Assembly: GCF_024733565.1 (NCBI RefSeq)
Contig: NZ_JANIOC010000012.1
Location: 1 to 64,000, forward strand
Direction: 5' to 3'
Length of the DNA stretch: 64,000 nucleotides
DNA from: Rossellomorea sp. SC111
GTDB lineage: Bacteria > Bacillota > Bacilli > Bacillales > Bacillaceae_B
The position numbers and the translations under genes are program-made. Shown piece by piece: positions 1 to 9,632 of this stretch. A model generated the notes under the pieces. That model had not been told where the DNA came from, searched no databases, and was given only the letters and a program-made list of their open reading frames with translations. Position 1 is the stretch's first letter. Every line of letters begins with the position of its first letter.

Positions 1-74
1 CCGGTAGTTCAGTTGGTTAGAATGCCTGCCTGTCACGCAGGAGGTCGCGGGTTCGAGTCCCGTCCGGACCGCCA
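1..74 (+). tRNA. tRNA-Asp (GTC), 5' end cut by window
   Basis: Cloverleaf reads through with anticodon GTC at 32-34, T-loop GTTCGAGTC and an encoded CCA at 72-74. The 3' acceptor strand CCGGACC implies a 5' strand GGTCCGG, so about three bases lie outside the window. It is followed by a spacer and tRNA-Phe, the tail of a tRNA operon. In B. subtilis a tRNA group also lies near the walRK region, which supports the placement. Confidence 0.96.
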
Positions 75-247
75 TTTTTATATCTAATATGCATGAAATG
101 ATATTCATGAAATGGAAAAGGGTTTCGATAAGCGAGAAGGTCGAGGAAGCGATCGAAGGAACACCGGAGCGTATTTTACATACGTGAGGATGTGACTGAG
201 TGAGCTGACGAAGAGATTCGAAGCTTAGCGGAAGCCGAAAACTATTT
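75..247 (+). other. tRNA-operon spacer with no gene
   Basis: A 173-base purine-rich spacer between tRNA-Asp and tRNA-Phe. It is rich in short repeated words (GATCGAAGG, GAAGCTTAGCGGAAGCC) and has no ribosome binding site. From memory it resembles the spacers of Bacillus rRNA/tRNA operons, probably transcribed and processed away with the tRNA precursor. No function is assigned. Confidence 0.4.
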
Positions 248-320
248 GGCTCAGTAGCTCAGTTGGTAGAGCAATGGACTGAAAATCCATGTGTCGGCGG
301 TTCGATTCCGTCCTGAGCCA
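248..320 (+). tRNA. tRNA-Phe (GAA)
   Basis: Complete 73-nt cloverleaf: acceptor GGCTCAG pairs with CTGAGCC, the anticodon stem ATGGA/TCCAT encloses loop CTGAAAA with anticodon GAA at 281-283, and the T-arm carries TTCGATT. The discriminator A at 320 is followed by TCA, so the 3' CCA is not encoded and must be added by CCA-adding enzyme, unlike the upstream tRNA-Asp. Confidence 0.96.
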
Positions 321-330
321 TCACACAAAA

Positions 331-368
331 AGTACTGCGACGACTTTGACTCTCGTAGTGCTTTTTTA
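331..368 (+). terminator. Intrinsic terminator of the tRNA operon
   Basis: A 10-bp stem (AGTACTGCGA with TCGTAGTGCT, allowing G-U pairs) is followed by a T run, directly after tRNA-Phe. Confidence 0.85.
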
Positions 369-377
369 TTATGCATT

Positions 378-394
378 TGTAACATGCATGTAAC
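378..394 (+). promoter_or_regulatory. WalR box upstream of the M23 peptidase gene
   Basis: TGTAAC-N5-TGTAAC at 378-394 fits the published WalR (YycF) recognition sequence TGTWAH-N5-TGTWAH at every fixed position. It lies 277 bases before the LysM/M23 peptidase start. A second, 11-of-12 match (TGTAAT-N5-TGTATA) sits on the minus strand at 523-539. WalR is known to control cell-wall hydrolases, so the peptidase is a plausible target. The rest of 395-670 is AT-rich and shows nothing else that can be named. Confidence 0.6.
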
Positions 395-670
395 ATGAAT
401 CACCTAATCCCTCCTAATTTCTACCACCCCTATTTCATTCACGAATCCACCTTTAGACCCATATCATTCCCAATATGACGCGGATTATCGTACAAGAGGT
501 AAAAGAATATTTTCAGATAAATTATACAGTTATATTACAATCATGATTCTGCGTCCCGGATTTCGTCGAATTATGGTAAATTAGTAAAGTATTAATTTTA
601 TAGAATTAAATTAGGCTTAATGAACTACCGTTAATTGGGAGTTTTGCTTTAGTTTATAGGAGGCAAGTCA

Positions 671-2155
671 ATGAGTTTTGGAGAGAAGTTATCACCCATT
701 TTAGAAAAATACAAAAAACTTAATATTCGACATAGATCAAGTCAATTAGTGAAGAGAGTAGGGATTACAACACTCGCTCTTACCACTTTAACCTTTTCAT
801 CTGCTGCTGCTACGGGGTCTGAAGAAGATTTGCAAACCATCTATCATGTGTACATGGGTAGTGAGTATGTAGGTGCCGTTACAAGTCAGGATGAAGTAAA
901 GGCTGTTTTAGAGGAGAAGCTTGAGAAGGCTCAGAAGGAATTTAGTGATTACCAGGTTGATTTCGATCATGAAGTTACATACATACCTGAGAATGTATTT
1001 GAAGCTTCCAAAACAAATAATCAACAAGTCATTGAGAGTTTAAATCAATCTGTAGCAATCGAAGCAAATGCATTTGCTTTGTTTGTCGATAATAAGCCGG
1101 TTGCGTATGTGAAAGACGAACAGGCGGCTGAAGAAGCTTTAAAAGCCTTTAAGCTTAACTATGTTTCTGAAGAAGAGCTGGCTGATTTAGAGGCAAGGGA
1201 AAAGGACTCTTCGAATATTTCTTTACCCGCTTTAAAAGAAAATGAAACTCGACTATTAGAAGTTTCTTTCAAAGAGAATGTAGATGTGAAAAAGGCACAG
1301 GTAAAACCGGAAGAAATGATGTCTCCTAAAGAAGCGGCTGATTTTCTTGAAAAAGGTGAGTTAGAAGAGAAGAAATACAAGGTGCAAGAAGGCGATTCTC
1401 TTAGTACGATTGCTGAAGATCATCAATTGACGACCGGTACTTTACTTAAGTTAAACGAAGGTTTGAAAGAGGACGACGCGCTGAAAGTGGGTGCAGAGTT
1501 AAACGTTACTGTATACGAGCCACTTGTTCACTTACTCGTTAAGAAGGAAGCAAATAAGATTGAAAAGATCGCTTATGATAAAGAAGTAGAAGAAGACTCT
1601 TCTATGAATAAAGGCGACACGAAAGTGAAACAGGAAGGTCAGGACGGTGAGAAATCCGTTACTTTCGAAACGACGGAGGTAAATGGTTCTCAAACTGCTA
1701 AAAATATAAAAGAAGAAAAGAAATTAAAAGATCCAGTGAAATATATCGTGATTAAAGGGACGAAAGCCATCCCTTCAAGAGGATCGGGAAGTTTTGGATG
1801 GCCGACGAATGGCGGTTATATTTCTTCCAAGCAAGGCCAGCGATGGGGGAAAATGCATAAAGGTATCGACATCGCCCGTCCAAGTGACCGAACCATTAAA
1901 TCCGTTGATAACGGAAGAGTCGTATCAGCAGGCTGGGACGATGGCGGTTATGGAAATAAGGTCATCATCGATCATGGAAATGGATATAGAACTCTTTATG
2001 CTCATTTAGACTCGATCTCTGTTTCTGCCGGCCAAACGGTTGAAAGAGGGCAAAAACTCGGAATCATGGGTGAAACCGGTGAAGCAACAGGCGTTCATCT
2101 TCACATCGAAATATTCAAAAATGGATCATTGATTAATCCATTGGATGTACTGTAA
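671..2155 (+). CDS. LysM/M23 family cell-wall endopeptidase
   Basis: A 494-aa secreted or wall-bound zinc metallopeptidase expected to cut peptidoglycan cross-links. An N-terminal signal/anchor segment lies around residues 25-48, a LysM domain around 235-282 (VQEGDSLSTIAEDHQL), and a C-terminal M23 (lysostaphin-type) domain around 375-494. Zinc ligands are visible as H396xxxD400 and H476-L-H478. The start follows GGAGG with good spacing. Two WalR-type boxes lie upstream and the walRK operon follows, so it is probably a WalR-regulated wall hydrolase (inference). In M23 proteins of this layout a LysM domain tethers the enzyme to glycan strands. Confidence 0.88.
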   Translation: MSFGEKLSPILEKYKKLNIRHRSSQLVKRVGITTLALTTLTFSSAAATGSEEDLQTIYHVYMGSEYVGAVTSQDEVKAVLEEKLEKAQKEFSDYQVDFDHEVTYIPENVFEASKTNNQQVIESLNQSVAIEANAFALFVDNKPVAYVKDEQAAEEALKAFKLNYVSEEELADLEAREKDSSNISLPALKENETRLLEVSFKENVDVKKAQVKPEEMMSPKEAADFLEKGELEEKKYKVQEGDSLSTIAEDHQLTTGTLLKLNEGLKEDDALKVGAELNVTVYEPLVHLLVKKEANKIEKIAYDKEVEEDSSMNKGDTKVKQEGQDGEKSVTFETTEVNGSQTAKNIKEEKKLKDPVKYIVIKGTKAIPSRGSGSFGWPTNGGYISSKQGQRWGKMHKGIDIARPSDRTIKSVDNGRVVSAGWDDGGYGNKVIIDHGNGYRTLYAHLDSISVSAGQTVERGQKLGIMGETGEATGVHLHIEIFKNGSLINPLDVL

Positions 2156-2177
2156 TGATATAGAGGCAATCAAGCAA

Positions 2178-2215
2178 GGGACTGACACAATCATTTTAAT
2201 TGTCAGTCCCCTTTG
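2178..2215 (+). terminator. Terminator after the M23 peptidase
   Basis: A perfect 10-bp stem GGGACTGACA/TGTCAGTCCC followed by CTTTGTT separates the peptidase from the walR operon. Confidence 0.8.
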
Positions 2216-2371
2216 TTATATTTAGATTATAGTCAACAAGCATTGAAATAAAGGGTATGATAGAGTTAAAGATGAATTAATATGGAGAAAGTGATAAATT
2301 TAAAGGAAGAACCTTATACTAATCACAACTTTATATGATCCATTACTTTTTTCTAAAGGAGATCAATTGAT

Positions 2372-3079
2372 ATGGAAAAGAAAATACTAGTCGTTGACGA
2401 TGAGAAACCAATTGCAGATATATTACAGTTTAATTTAAAGAAAGAAGGCTATGAGGTTCATTGTGCATATGATGGCGATGAAGCGGTCAAGATGGCAGAA
2501 GAAATCAAGCCGGATCTTGTCCTTCTTGACATTATGCTTCCGAATCGTGATGGAATGGAAGTGTGCCGTGAAATCAGGAAGAAGTATGAAATGCCGATCA
2601 TCATGCTGACAGCGAAAGACTCCGAAATCGACAAAGTACTGGGACTGGAGCTTGGGGCGGATGATTATGTGACCAAACCGTTCAGTACACGTGAATTGAT
2701 TGCCAGGGTGAAAGCCAACCTGCGCCGTCATCAGCATGGGGCCCAACAAGCTGTCGAGGATGAGAATAATGAAATCACCGTTGGATCCTTAACGATCCAT
2801 CCTGATGCCTACGTTGTTTCAAAACGGGGAGAAACAATCGAATTGACTCACCGTGAGTTCGAGCTCCTTCATTATTTAGCGAAACATATCGGACAGGTCA
2901 TGACCCGTGAGCATTTACTTCAAACTGTTTGGGGTTATGATTACTATGGCGATGTACGTACAGTCGATGTGACTGTCAGACGTCTTCGCGAGAAAATTGA
3001 AGATAACCCAAGTCACCCTACCTGGATCGTAACACGTAGAGGAGTAGGTTATTACTTACGAAATCCTGAACAGGAGTAA
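2372..3079 (+). CDS. walR: Response regulator WalR (YycF)
   Basis: A 235-aa OmpR/PhoB-type regulator, master controller of cell-wall metabolism in low-GC Gram-positives and normally essential. The receiver domain (residues 3-115) has the acidic pocket D9-D10, phospho-acceptor D53 and the conserved VTKPFS lysine. The winged-helix DNA-binding domain covers about 135-230 ([13 protein letters not shown]). The start is preceded by AAAGGAGATC. It is the first gene of walRKHIJ, with walK only 6 bases downstream. WalR is phosphorylated by WalK and binds TGTWAH-N5-TGTWAH direct repeats, one of which lies upstream of the neighbouring peptidase. Confidence 0.97.
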   Translation: MEKKILVVDDEKPIADILQFNLKKEGYEVHCAYDGDEAVKMAEEIKPDLVLLDIMLPNRDGMEVCREIRKKYEMPIIMLTAKDSEIDKVLGLELGADDYVTKPFSTRELIARVKANLRRHQHGAQQAVEDENNEITVGSLTIHPDAYVVSKRGETIELTHREFELLHYLAKHIGQVMTREHLLQTVWGYDYYGDVRTVDVTVRRLREKIEDNPSHPTWIVTRRGVGYYLRNPEQE

Positions 3080-3085
3080 TATGTA

Positions 3086-4912
3086 ATGAAGAAAGTTGGC
3101 TTAACCCGTTCGATTCATCTTAAATTTGTTCTGATTTATGTTCTGCTCATCCTTCTCGCCATGCAAATCATTGGGGTTTATTTTGTGCGGGAACTTGAGC
3201 AGAAGCTGGTGGAAAACTTTAAAACCTCTATTACCAATAGAGTAAACTTATTAGAATATACCGTAAAAGAAGCAATGTTGAAAAAAAGGACCGAGGACGA
3301 TCCCACCCTCCAAGAGGATATATTCCGGATATTAAACGATAGCAGTAAGACATCCGATATAGCTGAAATCAGGGTCATTAATAACAGAGCCAGAATAGAG
3401 GGGACATCTGATCCTAATAACCAAGGTCAGGTTGGTCAAGTCAGTCCAGAAAAAGAAGTCAAAAAAGCCCTTGCACTCGGGTTTGGAGACGATGATATCT
3501 ACCTTGATGAAAAGACAAAGGATCGAATATGGGTTTACACCAAACCGATTGAGTCCAACAATGAAGTCATTGGGACCATCTATATCGCAGGTGAAATCGA
3601 AACAGTCTATGATCAAATGAATGAAATCAATAAAATCTTCACGAACGGGACTATTATAGCACTGGCTATAACGGCTGTCCTTGGAGTTTTATTGGCCCAA
3701 ACCGTCACCAGACCCATATCGGATATGAGAAAGCAGGCCTTAGCCATGGCGAAAGGTAACTTCTCGAGGAAGGTAAAGGTCTACGGGTACGATGAGATTG
3801 GTCAGTTGGCCATTACGTTTAATAATCTGACGAAGCGTCTTCAAGAAGCCCAGGCAACGACTGAGGGGGAAAGAAGGAAGCTTTCTTCAGTGTTGTCTTA
3901 TATGACGGACGGGGTCATTGCGACAGATCGAAAAGGTCGGGTCATTCTCATCAATGATCCAGCTGCAGATATGCTGGATGTTTCACGTGAAACAGTCGTT
4001 TCGCAGCCGATCGTTTCGTTGTTGGGACTCGATGAGGAATATACATTCGATGACTTATCGAATGAACAGGACTCTATCATTTTGGATTACAGTACTAAAG
4101 ATAAACCGTATATTTTACGCGCGAATTTCTCTATTATCCAAAAAGAGACGGGCTTCGTGAATGGTCTTATAGCAGTCTTGCATGATATTACGGAACAAGA
4201 GAAGATAGATTTAGAGAGAAGGGAATTTGTCGCGAACGTTTCACACGAGCTTCGAACTCCTTTAACGACGATGAGGAGCTATCTGGAGGCTCTGGCAGAT
4301 GGAGCATGGGAGGATAGGGAAATAGCCCCCCAATTTCTTGACGTGACTCAGAACGAGACTGAGCGAATGATCAGGCTCGTCAATGATCTCCTTCAATTAT
4401 CCAAAATGGATAGCAAAGACTATCGTTTTAATAAGGACTGGGTGGACTTCATCCTGTTTTTCCATAAAATCATAGATCGCTTTGAAATGACGAAAGATGT
4501 AAAGGTAACGTTTAAGCGTTTCTTGCCGGATAAAGCGATGTTTGTAGAAATTGATCAGGATAAGATCACTCAAGTGCTGGATAATATCATTTCCAACGCA
4601 TTAAAGTATTCACCAGAAGGCGGAACCATTACCTTTACGGTGAAAGAAAAAGAAGGATTCATCGAGATCAGCGTATCCGATCAGGGGCTTGGGATTCCGA
4701 AAGATAATCTGGAGAAGGTTTTTGAACGTTTCTATCGTGTAGACAAAGCTCGTACGAGACAAATGGGCGGTACTGGATTAGGACTGGCCATTGCGAAAGA
4801 AATGATATCAGCACACGGTGGAGATGTGTGGGCGAAAAGTAAAGAAGGTAAAGGGACTACGATCTTATTTACCCTCCCATATGATTCCACACAAGAGGAT
4901 GATTGGTCATGA
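3086..4912 (+). CDS. walK: Sensor histidine kinase WalK (YycG)
   Basis: A 608-aa membrane kinase partner of WalR. In order: TM1 (about 12-34), extracytoplasmic sensor domain (35-183), TM2 (184-205), HAMP (to about 258), PAS (265-370), HisKA with phospho-acceptor H387 in VSHELRTPL, and a HATPase domain with N box (NIISNALKYS), G1 (DQGLGIP) and G2 (GGTGLGLAI). This is the full WalK architecture and normal length. The gene overlaps walH by the ATGA motif. The reading frame contains a perfect parS site at 3979-3994, encoding DVSRET in the PAS region. Confidence 0.97.
   Translation: MKKVGLTRSIHLKFVLIYVLLILLAMQIIGVYFVRELEQKLVENFKTSITNRVNLLEYTVKEAMLKKRTEDDPTLQEDIFRILNDSSKTSDIAEIRVINNRARIEGTSDPNNQGQVGQVSPEKEVKKALALGFGDDDIYLDEKTKDRIWVYTKPIESNNEVIGTIYIAGEIETVYDQMNEINKIFTNGTIIALAITAVLGVLLAQTVTRPISDMRKQALAMAKGNFSRKVKVYGYDEIGQLAITFNNLTKRLQEAQATTEGERRKLSSVLSYMTDGVIATDRKGRVILINDPAADMLDVSRETVVSQPIVSLLGLDEEYTFDDLSNEQDSIILDYSTKDKPYILRANFSIIQKETGFVNGLIAVLHDITEQEKIDLERREFVANVSHELRTPLTTMRSYLEALADGAWEDREIAPQFLDVTQNETERMIRLVNDLLQLSKMDSKDYRFNKDWVDFILFFHKIIDRFEMTKDVKVTFKRFLPDKAMFVEIDQDKITQVLDNIISNALKYSPEGGTITFTVKEKEGFIEISVSDQGLGIPKDNLEKVFERFYRVDKARTRQMGGTGLGLAIAKEMISAHGGDVWAKSKEGKGTTILFTLPYDSTQEDDWS
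3979..3994 (+). other. parS site (Spo0J/ParB binding) inside walK
   Basis: TGTTTCACGTGAAACA matches the 16-bp B. subtilis parS consensus TGTTNCACGTGAAACA at every position and is a perfect palindrome. ParB-family proteins (Spo0J) nucleate here and load SMC, and parS sites cluster around the replication origin. This supports an origin-proximal chromosomal position for the window. Confidence 0.93.
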
Positions 4913-6246
4913 ATTATGAAAAAATAAAATCGATAGTCTTAACCTTACTTGTTTGCATAAGTGTGTTTCTTACCTTTAACCTTTGGACCTATTCCCCTGG
5001 CTACGATACGATCAACAGCGATGCTTATGATGTTTCAGTCGGGGGGAAACTAAAGGATAATGAATTAAATACGCATCTTATCAAGCCTTATAAGCTCTTT
5101 TATCATGGAAGGGACAAAACAGTTGGCACTACTAACCAGACTGAAATGAATAAGGTGACAGAGCAGCTGGGGAAATGGTCGCTTTTTGAAATAAAGAATG
5201 TATCAAACGAGTATAGTGTTCAAGAAATCAATACACTTATTCAGGGTCAAGACAAATTTGAACTCATATTTCCTGACATTGTTCCACTATCTGTCTTTAG
5301 TCAAGGGTTGAGTTTAGAAGAAAAAAATGTATCTTCTGCTTCCTTTAATCGGATTGTCATCGATTTAGAGAATAATAATAATCGTGATACAGGGTCCATT
5401 TTCTTTATTACAGTAAGTGACGATAAAGAGAAAAAGACTGTGTATGAAAGCCAAGTCAGCCTTGCCAGTATGGATTCATTTAAACGAACCTTTGTGCAAA
5501 GAGCATTATATAACAGCGCTTATCGTCAATATGTGGAACAACCTATATCTGGGAAGAAAACCATTTTTCTACCCAAGGATGCCGAGGAGTATATCAGTTA
5601 TTATTACTACACGGAATTAAGTTCTCTGGATGAGTACAAGCAGGCACTATTTAGTGATCCAAATAGCGTGAATATGGGATCAGTGGACGACCTGGTGACA
5701 TATATGGATGTTTCCTCTATATTGACGGTGGATAAGAATCACAATACTTTTTCGTTTGTTAACCCTTCCGAGGAGAAAGATAATGGATCCGCACCTGCTA
5801 TGCTTGTTCAAAAGAGCATGGAATTCGTCAATGATCATGGTGGTTGGACAGATGATTACCAACTCTTCTCCATAAGCCCCTATGAAAATAAAATCGTTTA
5901 TCGCCTTTTTCTGCAAAATCACCCGGTCTTCAATGATAACGGGATGGCTGAAATCTCCCAAACATGGGGTCTGAACGGAATTAATAAATACAGTCGGCCA
6001 TACTTTAAACTGGACTTTTCGTTTAAAGATACGGCTGAAGTCCTGTTACCATCAGGTTCCTCCGTCATCTATGCTCTGAATCAAGTGGATTCGATCGACC
6101 TTAATTATGTAGAGGATATTGCTGTTGGTTACAAAATGACAAGAGACCCTAATGAAAGCAGAAAGCTTAATTTCGAACCCTCCTGGTATTATAAATACGA
6201 TGGGAATTGGTTGAGGTTATCCGTCGATGACAAGGAGGGACTGTAA
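4909..6246 (+). CDS. walH: WalRK regulatory protein WalH (YycH)
   Basis: A 445-aa protein with one N-terminal membrane helix (about residues 5-25) and a large extracytoplasmic YycH domain. In B. subtilis WalH and WalI form a membrane complex with WalK that restrains its activity. The ATG at 4909 overlaps the walK stop (ATGA), the usual arrangement of translationally coupled genes, and begins MNYEKIKS as WalH proteins do. A TTG two codons upstream is less likely. Confidence 0.93.
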   Translation: MNYEKIKSIVLTLLVCISVFLTFNLWTYSPGYDTINSDAYDVSVGGKLKDNELNTHLIKPYKLFYHGRDKTVGTTNQTEMNKVTEQLGKWSLFEIKNVSNEYSVQEINTLIQGQDKFELIFPDIVPLSVFSQGLSLEEKNVSSASFNRIVIDLENNNNRDTGSIFFITVSDDKEKKTVYESQVSLASMDSFKRTFVQRALYNSAYRQYVEQPISGKKTIFLPKDAEEYISYYYYTELSSLDEYKQALFSDPNSVNMGSVDDLVTYMDVSSILTVDKNHNTFSFVNPSEEKDNGSAPAMLVQKSMEFVNDHGGWTDDYQLFSISPYENKIVYRLFLQNHPVFNDNGMAEISQTWGLNGINKYSRPYFKLDFSFKDTAEVLLPSGSSVIYALNQVDSIDLNYVEDIAVGYKMTRDPNESRKLNFEPSWYYKYDGNWLRLSVDDKEGL

Positions 6247-6247
6247 A

Positions 6248-7051
6248 TTGGATTGGAGTAAAACGAAAAGTATTTTCATCATTGTTTTTCTAGTGTTAGA
6301 TATCTTTTTGATGTCCCTTTTTATTAATAAAGTGGGAGAAAGCAATCCAGAAACCCTCAGTCAGGCTACATTTGAGGAAAAATTAAAAGCGGACAAAATT
6401 AAATACCCAAAGACGTTGTCCCAGGATCCAACGGAAGAAAAATATATACAGGCTAAATCGAGGAAGTTTAAGGACGAAGACCTCAATGTTTTAAAGAACC
6501 AGGATGTTACTATCCTAAACGAGAATACGATTCATTCAACTTTAGATGACCCAGTCGCATTAGATAAGGATTTTTCTCCGGATGATTTAGCAGACTTCAT
6601 GAAAAATCAGGTCCTTGATGGAAATAAATATAGCTTTTGGGATTATAACAAAGATGAACAGATAATCACGTATTTTCAAACATATCAGGGAAGACAGTTG
6701 TTTAATAATACGAACGGAAAGATTGTTCTGACCGTCAATAATGAAAATAAAATTGTATCTTATAAACAGTCAATGCTTGAGGATCTGAATGAGTTTGGGG
6801 AAGATAAATCCATCATTCCTTCCTTTGTAGCATTGCAGGGCCTTTATACGAATCAAAAAATCGGTACAGGAAGTGTCGTTCATAAACCGAAATTAGGGTA
6901 CTGGACGTTTCTGTCCGAGGAGTCACAGGTCCTTGCACCAACCTGGCATTTTGTGGTGGAATCAGGAAACAAGGAAGAAGATTTGTTTATCAATGCGGTA
7001 GAAGGACAGATCGTGGAGATCAACAAACCGGAAAAAGAAACATTGGAGTGA
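6248..7051 (+). CDS. walI: WalRK regulatory protein WalI (YycI)
   Basis: A 267-aa protein with an N-terminal transmembrane helix ([17 protein letters not shown]) and an extracytoplasmic YycI domain, acting with WalH as a negative modulator of WalK. I chose the TTG at 6248 because AAGGAGGG lies just upstream and the product then starts [10 protein letters not shown], as in the B. subtilis protein. The upstream in-frame ATG would overlap walH by 20 bases and has no suitable ribosome binding site. Confidence 0.92.
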   Translation: MDWSKTKSIFIIVFLVLDIFLMSLFINKVGESNPETLSQATFEEKLKADKIKYPKTLSQDPTEEKYIQAKSRKFKDEDLNVLKNQDVTILNENTIHSTLDDPVALDKDFSPDDLADFMKNQVLDGNKYSFWDYNKDEQIITYFQTYQGRQLFNNTNGKIVLTVNNENKIVSYKQSMLEDLNEFGEDKSIIPSFVALQGLYTNQKIGTGSVVHKPKLGYWTFLSEESQVLAPTWHFVVESGNKEEDLFINAVEGQIVEINKPEKETLE

Positions 7052-7056
7052 GAGAT

Positions 7057-7851
7057 ATGACGATGCATTTTAGTGTACTTGCAAGCGGCAGTACGGGAAA
7101 TGCGATATTTGTTGAATCGGAGGAACATTCCTTTCTTGTCGATGCCGGATTGAGCGGCAAGCAGATGGAAGGATTGTTCAGCCAGATTGACCGAAAGATT
7201 GAAGATTTGTCGGGGATTCTGGTCACCCATGAACATAGTGATCACATTAAGGGGATCGGTGTGTTGGCTAGGAAGTACAAGCTGCCGATCTATGCAAACG
7301 ATAAGACGTGGAACGCCATGGACGGTCTAGTGGGGAAGATTGATACAGAGCAGAAGTTTTCCTTTGACATGGAAACGGCCAAGCACTTTGGAGGCATAAG
7401 CATAGAGTCCTTCGGTGTGTCGCACGATGCGGCTGAGCCGATGTTTTATGTCTTTCACCAAGGGGATAAGAAGCTTGTTCTTGTCACCGATACGGGGTAT
7501 GTAAGCGATCGGATGAAAGGGATCATCTCGAATGCCGACGCCTATGTGTTTGAAAGCAATCACGATGTAGGTATGCTCCGGATGTGCCGTTACCCATGGA
7601 ATATCAAACGTCGGATCCTTAGCGATTATGGCCATGTATCCAATGAAGATGCGGCCATAGCTATGAGTGAAGTGATGGGGGATAACACCAAGGGTATATA
7701 CCTGGCTCATCTAAGCCTCGATAACAACATGAAAGATCTCGCAAGGATGAGTGTCACCCAAACACTCGAATCAAAAGGAATCATGGTAGGAGAACAAATC
7801 GATCTATTTGATACGGATCCTAAAGTACCAACACCTTTAGTTGCGATTTAA
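7057..7851 (+). CDS. walJ: MBL-fold hydrolase WalJ (YycJ)
   Basis: A 264-aa metallo-beta-lactamase-fold protein, last gene of the wal operon. The metal-binding signature H58xH60xD62H63 (THEHSDH) is intact. It is usually described as a putative nuclease or hydrolase linked to co-ordination of division and replication; its exact substrate is not settled. The ATG at 7057, preceded by GGAGTGAGAG, gives [15 protein letters not shown], matching the family N-terminus; the GTG at 7048 lies inside the ribosome binding site. Confidence 0.93.
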   Translation: MTMHFSVLASGSTGNAIFVESEEHSFLVDAGLSGKQMEGLFSQIDRKIEDLSGILVTHEHSDHIKGIGVLARKYKLPIYANDKTWNAMDGLVGKIDTEQKFSFDMETAKHFGGISIESFGVSHDAAEPMFYVFHQGDKKLVLVTDTGYVSDRMKGIISNADAYVFESNHDVGMLRMCRYPWNIKRRILSDYGHVSNEDAAIAMSEVMGDNTKGIYLAHLSLDNNMKDLARMSVTQTLESKGIMVGEQIDLFDTDPKVPTPLVAI

Positions 7852-7890
7852 ACCGATTCAAATGTTTATGATTTCTTTGTTTAAGGTATG

Positions 7891-7924
7891 AAAAAGGTGA
7901 GGGCTTATGTCTTCGCCTTTTTTG
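7891..7924 (+). terminator. Terminator after walJ
   Basis: A 7-bp stem GGTGAGG/CTTCGCC, with one G-U and one U-G pair, is flanked by an A run and followed by TTTTTTG. Confidence 0.65.
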
Positions 7925-8054
7925 TTTACATAAAAAGTAACCTAATAAATTTCTTACCATCTTTTCATCATTTTTTAATTTAATCTGACTATAATCGGGC
8001 TTGTAAAGATAAAATAACTAAAGGAATAGCTGGCAGAAAGGATGAAGAAGATAT

Positions 8055-9299
8055 ATGGGATATTATGACGGCAATCCTAATTCAGAAGGCAGGAGCGGCA
8101 GGCAAAAGGGAAATCGGGGAGGAATGTTTTTGGCGGGGCTGTTGGGCGTCGTCCTTGGGGCGATTCTCGTAATCGTGGCCATTCCTCAACTGACAAACCT
8201 TGATATATTACCTTATTCGGTCCAACCGGATCAGGATTTGAAAGAAACGGACCAGACGTATCATAATGGAACCACGAAGAATGTGTCTGTCAATGTGACG
8301 ACGGATGTGACGAAAGCCGTTGAAAAGACTGGAGACTCCGTGGTAGGAATCACGAATATCCAATCCCAGAGCTTCTGGGGTCAGGGTGGTGGTCAGACTC
8401 AGGACCAGCAGGCAGGTACGGGGTCAGGGGTCATGTATAAAAAAGAAGGTAAAACCGTTTATATCGTGACGAATAATCACGTGGTTGAAGGGGCCGATCA
8501 ATTGGAAGTCACCCTCGCTGACGGTACAAAGGTCCCTGCTAAACTCCGTGGTACTGATGTTTGGACAGACCTTGCCGTCATTGAAATCGACGGAAGCAAG
8601 ATCAAGGATGATGACATTGCCGAGTTTGGAAATTCAGATGAGCTGAAAGCAGGTGAGCCTGTCATCGCCATCGGAAACCCACTAGGTCTTCAATTCTCAG
8701 GTTCCGTGACGCAGGGTGTCGTTTCAGGTGTGGAGAGAACGATTCCTGTCGACATCAATCAGGATGGAATGGAGGATTGGAACGCAGAGGTTCTGCAAAC
8801 CGATGCAGCCATCAACCCCGGGAACAGCGGTGGAGCCCTCATCAATATTTCAGGTCAGCTGGTCGGGATCAACTCCATGAAGATCGCCCAGGAAGCGGTA
8901 GAAGGAATCGGACTTGCCATTCCAATCAATTCTGCCCGACCTATCATTGAAGACCTCGAGCAATACGGAGAAGTGAAGCGTCCTGCAATGGGGGTGACAC
9001 TGGAAGACGTCAATCAGATTTCTGCCTATCACCAGCAGGAAACCTTGAAGCTTCCGAAAGATATCCATTATGGTGTGATGATCAGACAAACCGTTCCGAA
9101 TTCGCCTGCTGCTCAAGCTGGATTACAGGAGCTGGATGTCATCACTGAACTTGATGGTGAGAAAGTCGAGAATGTAATCGACTTGAGGAAGCATCTTTAT
9201 AATAAAAAAGAAGTGAATGATCAAATGAAAGTGACCTTCTATAGAGATGGAAAGAAGAAAGAAATCACGATGAAATTGACGGATGAATCCCGATTATAG
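8055..9299 (+). CDS. htrC: HtrA-type serine protease (HtrC/YyxA)
   Basis: A 414-aa S1C serine protease anchored by one TM helix (about residues 24-44) with the catalytic part outside the membrane. The triad is H142 (NNHVVEG), D172 (TDLAVIE) and S258 (PGNSGG). A single C-terminal PDZ domain (about 310-405) holds GVMIRQTVPNSPAAQAGL. HtrA proteases degrade misfolded exported proteins. Its place directly after walJ and before rlmH matches B. subtilis yyxA. A TATAAT motif at 7990-7995 may be its own -10 element, although no good -35 is seen. Confidence 0.93.
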   Translation: MGYYDGNPNSEGRSGRQKGNRGGMFLAGLLGVVLGAILVIVAIPQLTNLDILPYSVQPDQDLKETDQTYHNGTTKNVSVNVTTDVTKAVEKTGDSVVGITNIQSQSFWGQGGGQTQDQQAGTGSGVMYKKEGKTVYIVTNNHVVEGADQLEVTLADGTKVPAKLRGTDVWTDLAVIEIDGSKIKDDDIAEFGNSDELKAGEPVIAIGNPLGLQFSGSVTQGVVSGVERTIPVDINQDGMEDWNAEVLQTDAAINPGNSGGALINISGQLVGINSMKIAQEAVEGIGLAIPINSARPIIEDLEQYGEVKRPAMGVTLEDVNQISAYHQQETLKLPKDIHYGVMIRQTVPNSPAAQAGLQELDVITELDGEKVENVIDLRKHLYNKKEVNDQMKVTFYRDGKKKEITMKLTDESRL

Positions 9300-9315
9300 A
9301 ATAGGGATAAAACGA

Positions 9316-9352
9316 AAAGCAGGAAGGCGGTGCGCCCTTTCCTGCTTTTTCT
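9316..9352 (+). terminator. Terminator after htrC
   Basis: Hairpin GCAGGAAGGCG...CGCCCTTTCCTGC followed by TTTTTC. Confidence 0.85.
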
Positions 9353-9409
9353 TTACATGATATGATGATTGTGGATAAGTATATAAACTACTTTTTAGGA
9401 GGAAACGAC

Positions 9410-9568
9410 ATGATTTACTGTTGCTTGGAGCATGTGGAATTAGCCATGGATATTGTCGTAGATGAGCATGAGGTAGCCCCTCAACTAACGGAGCTTTCTG
9501 AAGATAAGAAGTTATCCACAACCTGTGAATATTGTGGGAATAACGCAATATATATTGTGGCGAACTAA
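9410..9568 (+). CDS. CxxH/CxxC mini-protein (BA_5709 family)
   Basis: A 52-aa protein starting MIYCCLEHVELAMD after a strong AGGAGG. It carries a CCLEH motif near the N-terminus and CEYCG near the C-terminus, the pattern that defines the small Bacillus CxxH/CxxC family commonly found beside rlmH. Four Cys/His ligands suggest a single structural zinc, but the function is unknown. An upstream in-frame ATG at 9362 lacks a ribosome binding site. A DnaA box lies within the coding sequence. Confidence 0.85.
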   Translation: MIYCCLEHVELAMDIVVDEHEVAPQLTELSEDKKLSTTCEYCGNNAIYIVAN

Positions 9569-9632
9569 TATTCTCATACCATATCAAGAGAGGTAATGTG
9601 GATATGTGGATAATTTCTGTGGATAACGTGTT

